In this document: positions 14,237-23,200 of the stretch, in pieces
Layout: every line of letters begins with the position of its first letter
Numbering within the stretch: the first letter of the stretch is position 1
NCBI GenBank assembly: GCA_002424545.1
Contig: DIKL01000112.1
Location: 7,609 to 41,278 of the forward strand
Length of the DNA: 33,670 nt
Source: Syntrophaceae bacterium UBA5619
Lineage (GTDB): Bacteria; Desulfobacterota; Syntrophia; Syntrophales; UBA5619
Direction of reading: 5' to 3'
Notes under the pieces: generated by a model
Databases searched by the model: none
Seen by the model: only the letters and a program-made list of their open reading frames with translations
What the model was told of the DNA's origin: nothing
Translations under genes and position numbers: made by a program

Positions 14237-14740
14237 ATGAAAACGATCGGCATCAAGATTGCCGCACTTTGCATCTTGGGCGTTCTTCTCTGCTGGGGAC
14301 AGGGTTTCTCCGGAAGTGACGAATCCGAGGTGGTGCAGGGCATCGGCTATCCCCCCGTAAAAGCCAAAAGCAAGACCCAGGCCCTCCTGATGGCCCGTCG
14401 AGCGGCGGTGCTGGACGCATACAGGAACGCCATTCGGGGCCGAGAAGAAGATCGGGAAGGTATCCCGGAACGGGACGCCTATGAGGGTTTTTCGGCCTTT
14501 GTCCGCGGCATCACGCTGGTGGATGAGGCGCTGTTGGCCGACGGCGGGGTTCAGGTCACCGTGAGGGTGTCTTCCGGAAATTTTCCGCCGCCGGGGCGGG
14601 GAGACGCTCCCTCGGTAAAATTGCCGAGCGGCCAGCCGGAGGCTTACGCGGGGCCGAGGCGGGTCAGCGAGAAAGAGTGGTACGGGATCATTGAACGGAT
14701 GGTCCGGTTCGAGGGGAAGAACGGCAAGAAGGGGGAATAA
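14237..14740 (+). CDS. Exported LPP20/FlgP-like protein, divergent copy
   Basis: A 167-residue protein with a Sec signal peptide (about 1-25, no clear lipobox). The region SKTQALLMARRAAVLDAYRNAI (about 45-66) is the first half of the LPP20 fold as seen in the next two genes. The middle (REEDREGIPERDAYEG) departs from them and lacks the VRDFV block, and the second half returns as FVRGITLVDEALLADGGVQVTVRV. LPP20-domain proteins include FlgP, an outer-membrane flagellar disk lipoprotein in Vibrio and Campylobacter. No flagellar gene is nearby. The stop codon overlaps the next ATG (TAATG). The Shine-Dalgarno is weak. Confidence 0.7.
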   Translation: MKTIGIKIAALCILGVLLCWGQGFSGSDESEVVQGIGYPPVKAKSKTQALLMARRAAVLDAYRNAIRGREEDREGIPERDAYEGFSAFVRGITLVDEALLADGGVQVTVRVSSGNFPPPGRGDAPSVKLPSGQPEAYAGPRRVSEKEWYGIIERMVRFEGKNGKKGE

Positions 14741-15498
14741 TGAAACGCGATGAGATGCGGAAAAGATGGCTGATGACCGGACTGGCGCTGCTGGTCCTGA
14801 TCCTGGGTGTTTCCATGGAAGGCCTGGCTCAGATGGACAGTCAAACCAAGTTGATGGCGCGGAGGGCGGCAAAGGTGGACGCCCTCCGAAACCTCCTGGA
14901 GGTCATCTACGGCATCCAGATCGACGCCCGGACGACCGTCCGGGATTTTGTCACCGAGTCCGACGTGGTCCGCTCGCGCGTGAGGGCGGTTGTCCAGGGT
15001 GCGCGGGAGGTCGATTACCAGGTTCAGGCCGACGGGACGGCGGAGGTGACGGTGGAGGTCACGCTGGGGCGCCTGGAGGATATCCTGGGGCACCGTCTGC
15101 TCTATGACCAGGAAACGATCCGGGCAACGGGGTTCGGGGCGCCGGGCGGACAGGGTTACGAAGCGCCGCAGGCGGCCCGCGATGTGCTGCGGGTCAAGGG
15201 GCACGGCATCGAACCCAACGAACCGGGGATGACACCGGCGGAGAAGAGTCTGCTGGCCAAGCGGGCCGGCAAGCTCGACGCGCTGAGGAATCTTTCCGAG
15301 CAGGTGAACGGCGTCCGGATCAGCGGCGAAACGCTGGTTCGGGATTTTGTGACGCGCAGCGATGATATCCGTTCCCGGGTCTTCTCCTATATCCAGGGAG
15401 CGCGAATTGTTTCGGAATATCAGTTGGCCGACGGCAGCTATGAGGTGGAAGTGGAAATCGATCTGCAACCGCTGAGAAGGATTCTGGGGGTTCGCTAA
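14740..15498 (+). CDS. Exported protein with two LPP20 domains
   Basis: A 252-residue protein with a signal peptide (MKRDEMRKRWLMTGLALLVL, cleavage near EGLAQ at 31) and two homologous domains, about 35-113 and 163-249. Each has the pattern (M/A)(A/K)RRAxKxDALRNLxE, then VRDFVTxSDxxRSRV, then QGARxVxxYQxxDGxxEVxVE(V/I). Two linked copies in one chain suggest a ring- or disk-forming component, as for FlgP. It has no lipobox. It overlaps the previous gene by one base and is followed after 20 bp by a third LPP20 gene. Its function is unknown outside the flagellar examples. Confidence 0.8.
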   Translation: MKRDEMRKRWLMTGLALLVLILGVSMEGLAQMDSQTKLMARRAAKVDALRNLLEVIYGIQIDARTTVRDFVTESDVVRSRVRAVVQGAREVDYQVQADGTAEVTVEVTLGRLEDILGHRLLYDQETIRATGFGAPGGQGYEAPQAARDVLRVKGHGIEPNEPGMTPAEKSLLAKRAGKLDALRNLSEQVNGVRISGETLVRDFVTRSDDIRSRVFSYIQGARIVSEYQLADGSYEVEVEIDLQPLRRILGVR

Positions 15499-15518
15499 CA
15501 AGAAAGGAGAGAAACGCC

Positions 15519-15956
15519 ATGTGGAAGAAGGGTATGGTTTTGTTGTTTGTATTGACGCTGTTTGCGGGGTGCTACATTGTGCCGATTCAGGAGCCGCTTC
15601 CGGGGCCGCTTCCGGGGCCGCAGGCCGAGGGCCAGTGGGTCCCCATTGTTCTCCGAGCGACCGGTGGCGGCGCGCCGCCGGCAAACGCAATCAATCCGGC
15701 CCAGGCCCGGCTCATGACCGAGCGGGCGGCCAAGATGGACGGCTACCGGAATCTGCTGGAGCAGGCCTACGGCGTAGCCATCCGGGGCAAATCCAGCGTC
15801 CGGGACTTCGTTCTGAAAAGCGACACGATCCGCTCGCGCGTCGAGGCGTACATTCGCGGCGCCAAGGTGATCGACACCCAGTACAAGGAGGACGGCGGCG
15901 TGGAAGTGGAGATGGAAGTGACGCTGGGTTATGATTTCCAGCAGATTTTCCGTTGA
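15519..15956 (+). CDS. LPP20-domain lipoprotein
   Basis: A 145-residue lipoprotein (MWKKGMVLLFVLTLFAGC, C18) with a Pro-rich spacer EPLPGPLPGP, then one LPP20 domain (about 62-140): MTERAAKMDGYRNLLEQ, VRDFVLKSDTIRSRV, IRGAKVIDTQY, GGVEVEMEV. It is the closest in this block to FlgP itself: a lipid-anchored single domain of FlgP size. AAGGAG lies ten bases before the ATG. It is in line with the double-LPP20 gene upstream and the FlgT-like gene downstream. Confidence 0.85.
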   Translation: MWKKGMVLLFVLTLFAGCYIVPIQEPLPGPLPGPQAEGQWVPIVLRATGGGAPPANAINPAQARLMTERAAKMDGYRNLLEQAYGVAIRGKSSVRDFVLKSDTIRSRVEAYIRGAKVIDTQYKEDGGVEVEMEVTLGYDFQQIFR

Positions 15957-15957
15957 G

Positions 15958-17286
15958 ATGAACGCCATGTTGGACCTTGAACAACCTGTCGCAGCCGCTG
16001 TAACCGGTTCAAGAGGGGCAGGTGCGGGCGGATTTTTGAGAAATGGACGCCGGACGGGCCCCTTCAGGCCAACGTCCGGCAGGCGCCGGTCCCTCTCGCC
16101 ATTCCTGCTCCGGAACAATGCCGGTCTGGGGGTTCTCTGCCTTGTCCTGGGCGCACTGCTTCTGCTGACCGCGCCGGTTTGGGCCCAGCCGCCCGAATTC
16201 GTCATGACCGAGGGGGTCGCCGCGATCGTCAACAAGGCCGTGGCGCCGGCCCGGGACAAGGCGATCGACGACGCGCTGCGCAAGGCCGTCGAGCAAGCCG
16301 TGGGAACCCTGGTGACCTCGGATACCCTGACGGAGCAGTACAAGGTCATCACCGATAAGATTCTCGCGCAAACCGCCGGGTATGTGCAGCGATATAAAGT
16401 TCTTTCGGAGAAGGCCGAGGGGGACCTCTACCGGGTCAAGATCCAGGCCGAGGTGGGTCGGGCCAACCTGATGAACGATCTGCGCGCACTGGGTCTCCTC
16501 CATGCACTGGTCGAGAAGCCCAAGGTCATGGTGATCATGGAGGAGAAGGTGGCGGGCGTCTTCGGCACGGATGCCTGGGAAGATGTCGGACAGGCGGAAT
16601 CGACGATCATGCAGCGGCTTATCGCTGCCGGCTTCACCGTGGTCGATCCCCAGACGGTAAGAAGCAACATCACCCGGGATCAGGCCCTGCGCATCCTGGA
16701 AGGAGACGCGCAGGCCTCGGCGGCGGCCGGTCTCCAGTACGGCGCCCAGGTGGTCGTTTCCGGCAGGGCCTTCTCCAAAAATGCGGGCGGCCGAATCATG
16801 AATACGCAGCTCCAATCCCTCCAGGCGACGCTCCAGGCCCGGGTGATTCGGTCCGACGACGCCAGGGTGATTTCTTCGCGGAGCGAACAGGGACGCCGGG
16901 CCCATATCGATGAGGTCCAGGGCGGCGCGCTGGCGATCAGGGACGCAGCCGAACGCCTGTCCGACGCGGTGATCGCCGATATCCTGGCCCAGTGGCGGAG
17001 CGAGGCTTACGGCCGGACGAAAGAGATCACCCTTGTCATCACGGGCCTGGTCTCGTACCGCCACCTGACAGCCGTCAAGCAGTTCCTGGAAAAGGAGATG
17101 CAGGGCGTCCGCGGGATCAACCAGCGGAGCTTTCTGGGCGGCGCCGCCGAGCTGATGCTCGATTACGGCGGCAAGTCGAGCAACATCGCCGATGAGCTGG
17201 CCAACCGAAAATTCACGGGCTTCCGCCTGGAGCCGACCAACGTCACGCCGAGCCGGGTGGACGTGAAGGCGTTTGTGGATAAATAA
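15958..17286 (+). CDS. FlgT-like exported protein
   Basis: The signal peptide is near residues 56-78 (GVLCLVLGALLLL, cleavage after PVWAQ). The mature N-terminal domain reads as the FlgT N-domain: ARDKAIDDALRKAVEQAVG, SDTLTEQYKVITDKIL, AGYVQRYKVLSEKAEGDLYRVKIQAEV. The rest (KPKVMVIMEEKV, then QYGAQVVVSGRAF, then ITLVITGLVSYRHL) resembles FlgT middle domains and CsgG/TolB-N strands. In Vibrio FlgT sits in the motor's periplasmic H ring. The N-terminal segment of about 55 residues before the signal peptide is unusually long, and a GC-rich hairpin lies inside it. The start is uncertain: ATG at 15958 or 15967, TTG at 16036. The giant gene begins 12 bp after its stop. Confidence 0.75.
   Translation: MNAMLDLEQPVAAAVTGSRGAGAGGFLRNGRRTGPFRPTSGRRRSLSPFLLRNNAGLGVLCLVLGALLLLTAPVWAQPPEFVMTEGVAAIVNKAVAPARDKAIDDALRKAVEQAVGTLVTSDTLTEQYKVITDKILAQTAGYVQRYKVLSEKAEGDLYRVKIQAEVGRANLMNDLRALGLLHALVEKPKVMVIMEEKVAGVFGTDAWEDVGQAESTIMQRLIAAGFTVVDPQTVRSNITRDQALRILEGDAQASAAAGLQYGAQVVVSGRAFSKNAGGRIMNTQLQSLQATLQARVIRSDDARVISSRSEQGRRAHIDEVQGGALAIRDAAERLSDAVIADILAQWRSEAYGRTKEITLVITGLVSYRHLTAVKQFLEKEMQGVRGINQRSFLGGAAELMLDYGGKSSNIADELANRKFTGFRLEPTNVTPSRVDVKAFVDK
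16049..16080 (+). other. GC-rich hairpin inside the FlgT-like N-terminal segment
   Basis: GCCGGACG (16049-16056) pairs with CGTCCGGC (16073-16080), and the inner GGCC (16057-16060) pairs with GGCC (16067-16070), around a CCTTCA loop. It lies between the upstream stop and the signal-peptide codons, so it may be an intercistronic hairpin rather than coding sequence. Confidence 0.5.
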
Positions 17287-17298
17287 AAAGGAAAGCTT

Positions 17299-20200
17299 AT
17301 GTATCCATTTCCTTCGGGCAAACTGAAAATCCTTTGTTTGTTGTCATGGTGTTTCATCTTGATCTTCTGTTCGCAAGCTTTTGCGTTAGATCCTGATATC
17401 GTAAAAGTTCGAAATGCGATTAAAGAAGCTGTCGGAAAGAGCTCCTCGAATATAGAGATCGGCATTTTCGGTTCCCATGCGGATGGTAAAAATTTTATAA
17501 GCCCGCTGAAGGGAGGTTCTTCTGATTTTGATATGCGCCTCATCTTTAAAAATGTGAGCCCTGATGATGCCGATGCTCTGCGACAATGGAAAGCGTTTCG
17601 AGAACGACTCAGAGAAGCCTTGGCCAAGCAATATCCGGACGAAGGGGATTTGCTTAAAATTATGGATAAAACCAATGTTTATCCTCCCGAGGAACTCATG
17701 AAGGGCGTTACCGGCAGGAAAGGAGCACTGAACCGTTTTAAGGAATTGAATGTATCCCCTAAATTAACACAGCACAGCGCTCAAGGAATGACGGAAGAAA
17801 CCTTCAAGGAGTTAGGCGGCGGCCTTTATGGAGAAACGACGGAAAAAGCGACCCGGCAGGCCTTTGAAACCAAAGTCGGAAAAGTGATCGGGAAGGATGC
17901 TTCGGGCAAGGTCAGGGAGTTTCTTTCTGACATTACCCACCAAGCTGAGGGACGGGGCTTTTACACCGTCAAAGGGAGCGGGAACGCCGCTTCCCAGTGG
18001 ATCGATGATGCCTTGGATGCGCTGAAGAAGGGAAACCCGAAAGGAATTGCAAAAAATGTCGAACGGGCGGGAATTCTGCTGAAAGGAAAAGATCTTGCGA
18101 GGGCTCCTCTGAAGGAAAGCGATATTGCCCTGAAAAATGCGGCCAAGGAAATGGAGGCGATCTTAAAAGAATTTGGAGATGATGCCCTCGACGGAGCCGC
18201 ACTCCAAGAATTCGAGAAACGTGTTTCCAGTGTTGTTTCAAAATATGGGCTGGAAGATCTGTTGAAAATCTGCAAGGCCGATGCGGAATTGTTGAAGCTG
18301 TTCGGAAATCCCAAATTCGAAGGCCAAGTGGCAAAAGGGCTTTTGTGGGGCGTCGGCAAATGGGGGAAGTTAAGAAACACCTTGTCTACACTATGGTCTA
18401 AAGTGCCCGAAGGAACAACCCCGGCTGTTTTGAACGTGCTGATCCTCACGTTTCAAGCTCCTGAACAGTATGAAAAGGAAGGGGCCTTGAAGGCGGCATT
18501 GGAGTCGGCCATTGGATTAGCGACTCTCCACCAAGCCTTCGGCCCGATTGGTTGGGCTCAACTGGCGGCTACCATCACGGTTTCCATTCTGGATGTTGTC
18601 ACCGATTACTTAAAAGACAGGATTTATGAATTTGCCGCCGGGAGTCAGAGTTGTTCCGATCTGATTGCCGGGAGATATACAGTCAAGGGTCGAGAGGCTC
18701 AGGCCGTTGACCCTATTTTGGAAGCGAAATGTCATGAAGTCCAAGAAATCGAGGAACTGGCCTGTTATACCAAAGATGAAGCGGTTGTGCTTCGTTTGAT
18801 CGAATGCCACGCCAAGAATGCCGCTAAACGGTTCCAGAGCGGCGGCGCCGGAGAGAAAGAGACCGAGGAGGGAATTGTCAACGCCCTGATGAGAAAATGC
18901 GGAAGGGACGGCTCGAAAGCCGGGATTGTCATACAGGATTGGATGCAAGCAAGAGAAGGATTTCAAGGCGAACTGGACAATTTTGCCCGGGTCTTTGATG
19001 GTTCACCCTTGAAAATTGAAGCGAGGCCGGACCCGGCGGAAATCGGCGAAAAGAGATCTGTAACCGTTAGATTGGAAGCCGATATTCCAAATTTTTCTGA
19101 GGAAGGAGCCAAACAGGCCCTTCAGTGTCTCGGGGGAAAAGGCAACCGATCTTATGTGTATACCCGCTATAAATGGGGAGTGAATGGATTGCTCCGGGAG
19201 GAAACAACGCTTCCCTTCGTGGCTTTGGAATTCGACAAACCCGGAGATTACACGATAGACTTGGCCGTGGAAGTTGAATACAGCAGCAGTGATCCTTACA
19301 TACAGACCCGTTCCCTTTCCAAAGGGGGAAGATTTATATTAACTGTTCATAAAAAGGATAAGCCTCAGGACGATAAGAAGGAAGGCAAGCCCGGCGATGG
19401 CGACAAGTCCTCTTCGGACGATAAAACGGGTGGACAGAAGCAACCTCCGCAGGTCCAGCCGGGAGACTACACCAAGGGTCAGATCGGAATCACCGGCGGA
19501 ACGGGTCCGACCGGCGGCCAGGCCGGGACCACCGGACCAACCGGGCAGACCGGAATTACGACGACCACCCAGACAACCGGGACGTTGGGCACGACGCAGG
19601 GAACGGGGAGCGCAACCGGCGGCACCCAAGGTACCACTGGAACGACGGGCGTTTCCACGGGAACAGGAACGGGTAAGGATACCACGAGCGGCGGCACGGA
19701 CGTTGGGAAGGCCGACCCTGGAAAAACAGATACTGGAAAGACCGATCTTGGGAAGACCGCAACGACAACCAAGGAGCCTCCCGCTTGCACCTATGAATAT
19801 TCCGCCTGGGGGAATTGCAACCGGGCAACAAAAAAATGGACCCGTACGGTGACGGCAAAAAAACCGGCCGGCTGTGTGGAAAAAGGCAAACCCGATCTCG
19901 AAGGGGACTGCACCCCGCCGCCGACGGCGGAAGAGAAGCGCCTCGCCTATCTCAACTGTCTCTGCATGTCCGCCGGCGGCTCCCTCGGCGGATATTACGG
20001 TGCACCGGACGGAAAACCCTGCACGACCTACGGCCCGCTCACGGGGTGGGGCGCCCCGCTGCCCCGCGACCCCAAGGTGATCAAGTACTGCTTGGGTAGC
20101 TACCTGGGCCACGACGCCACCCAGGCCGACATCGACAAGGCGACCAAGGACATCAAGCAGGAGAACAAGAAGTTCCAGACGCCCCTCAAGCTGACGCTCA

Positions 20201-23200
20201 CGCCCGACAAGTGTCCCGTGGAGGCGCAGCTCGGCGACATCATCACCTTCACGGCGGGCGTCGAGGGCGGCGCCCCATCGAACACCGTCTCCTGGTCGGG
20301 AGACGGAGAGGCCAAGGACCGTACCTTCACGTTCGCAAACAGCCGGAAGCCGGGTGTGCACCCCGTTTCGGTGACCGTGACCGACGAAGACGGGACGACC
20401 GTCACGAAAACCTGCTCGGTCCGCGTCAACGCCTTTACGGTGATCCTCAAGGTTTCACCGGCCAAGCAAAAGTACCTCATCGGCTCCACGGTGACCCTGT
20501 CGGCGGAAGTCAAGTCCGGCGACGCGCCGGCGCGCGGCAGTTTCGTCTTCCGCTGGCAGCCGCACCCCGAGGTGGACTTCGGGGACAACTTCGAGACGAC
20601 GGGATCCTCGGCATCGGGGAAGCTGACGAAAATCGGGCCGGTCAAGTTCTGGGTGAACCTCCTGCAGAAGGAGGGAGATGTCCTCAGAACGGTCGGAGAG
20701 TCCAACCAGATCGAGGCCGAGGTTGTCAAGCCAGAGTTCAAGCTGGCGATCGCGCCGGAGAGTCCCCTCGTCGGGCAGGAGGTCAAGGCGACGGTGAGCG
20801 CGCCGCCCGAGCTGGACGCCGCGACGATCGACTTCTGGTGGGAGTACAAGGGAAATGCGCTGAACCCGGGGCCGCTGCGGGACAACCGCGAGTACACCTT
20901 CAGGCCCAAGGACACGAAGCCGGTGACCGTCACGGTGCACGGGAAGGCGAAGGACGGCGGGGCGGATCTCGGCGAGAAACAGGCGACGGTCACGGCGCGG
21001 GCTTACGAAGTGAGCATCGGCGAGCCGCAACGCCGCGGTCCGAAACCGAAGATCTGGAATCCCCAGGTGTGGAAATCGCCGGAATGGAAGCAGGGCTCCG
21101 GTTTGCAGGGCGAAGGCGGCCTGACCCCGGGCGGAGGTCTGGTGGAGGTGGCCGACAATCAGTTCGCCGTGTTTGAGGATATCTTCGTGAAGGCCGACGT
21201 GAAACCAACACCGGAGAAGCTGCCGCTCCGCTACGACTGGGCCATCGCCCCGAGCGGGATCTGCGGCATCCCGGGCGCCGGCCAGGAATTGCGCCTGAAC
21301 TGCAGCCAAACCGGAACATATACCGTCAGCCTGAGCGCGCGGGACAGCGAAAACGTCGTCCTCGGCACGGCGAGCCGCGCCGTCGGCGTCACCGTTTCCC
21401 AGGACGATCTGGACAAGGCCAAGAAACCCCGTGTGACCCTGCAGGCGGATAAACCTTCCCTGAAGACGGGGGAAACGGCCGTCATCAGGGCCGCCGTCCA
21501 GGGCGGCAAGGCGCCTTACACGTACCGCTGGGGAGAAGGCGTCGAAGGCAAGGGAGAAACGGTCAACTTTGCCCCCAAGAAGTCCGGTTCGCAGAAGATC
21601 ACCGTCGAGGTGACGGATGGGGCGGGGAACAAGGCTTCGGAGACCCTCACGATCAAGGTGGAACGAGCCAAGCTGGAGGTGACCCTCAAGGCCGCGAAGA
21701 CCGAAGCCAAGCTGGGCGAAACGATCGAGATCAAGGCGGAGGCGAAAGGCGGCGAGGCGCCTTTGACCTATGCGTGGGGTCCGGGACTGGCGGGAAAGGG
21801 CGACAGTGTTCCCTTTTTCGCCAAAAAGGGAGGACCACAAACGATCACCGTGGAGGTGACGGACAAGGCCCGGCAGAAAGCAAAGGCGTCGGTCGAGATC
21901 AAGGTGGAGGTCCCGAAGTTGGAGGTCTCGCTGAAGGCGGACAAGACCACCCTGAAGACGGGGGAAACGGCCCTGATCCAGGCGATCGTCAAGGGAGGCG
22001 TCCCTCCCGTCACCAACAAGTGGAGCGCGGGGGTGGACGCCAAGGGCGAGGCGGCAAGCTTCACCCCAAAGAAGTCCGGCTCCTACAAGATCACGCTGGA
22101 TGTGACGGACAGCGCGAAGCAGACCGTGAATGCGGCCGTCGATCTCAAGGTGGAGGCGCCAAAGCTGGAGGTCTCACTGAAGGCTGACAAGACGACCCTG
22201 AAGTTGGGGGAAACGGCGGCGCTCCAGGCCGTCATCAAGGGAGGAGAGGCGCCCTTCATCACCCGGTGGGGCAGCGGCGCGGAAGGAAAGGGGGAAACGG
22301 GGCGCTTTGTCGCGGACAAGCCGGGGACGCATAAGGCATCCGTGGACGTCAGCGACCAGGCCGGTCAGAAGGCAACGGCAAGCTTGGATCTGAAGGTGGA
22401 AGTGCCGAAGCTGGAGGTCGCGCTGACGGCGGACAAACCAGTCCTGAAGGTAGGAGAAAAGGGGACAATCCAGGCCAAGGTCAAAGGGGGCATGCCGGAT
22501 TACACGTACCAGTGGAGCAGCTTCGTTTCGGGGAAGGGAGAAACGGCGGCATTCACCCCGAGCAAAACGGGAATCTACAAGGTCTGGCTGGAGGTGCGCG
22601 ACAAGATGGGCACGAAGAGCACCGCCAGCCTGGACTGGAAGGTCGAGGCGGAGATGGTTTCTTCGTCGAAAACCACCGGCCCAACCACTCCCGCAACGAC
22701 CACCCCGACCACTGTCGTGACGCCGCCGACGGTTCCGGCGGACGGCAAATCGACAACCGCGACAACGACGGTTCCCACCACTACCGGGAAGGCAACAACT
22801 CCACCGCCGACTATTTCACCATCGCCGGTCCTGGTCATGGAACCGGCCAGCCTGAAGATCCCGCAGGGCGGCAGCGCCGGCTTCCGTGTATTCATGCAGG
22901 AGAAAAGCGGCAAGCGGACGGACGTAACGAACCAATCCACGCTGACCGTGTCTCCCGGATCGGGCATCAAGATCGACCGGAACGGACGGGTCACCTTGGA
23001 AAAGACGGCCGTACCGGGCACGACCGAGCCTGTGCTGGCCACGCTGAAACAGTCATCCGGCCAAACCTTGCGGGCGGACGGCATCATCCGCATCGAAGGG
23101 GATGGGAAAGTTTCTTCCAGCGGCGGGTATGACCCCAAGACCGATCCCGGCCGCAAGCTCATCACTGTGAAGCCAGAGGATCTGGATAAGGCGAAGAAGA

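Noticed and set aside
20455..21840. Minus-strand open frame of 461 codons inside the giant gene
   Set aside because: The coding repeats and domain pattern are on the plus strand; the reverse frame has none.
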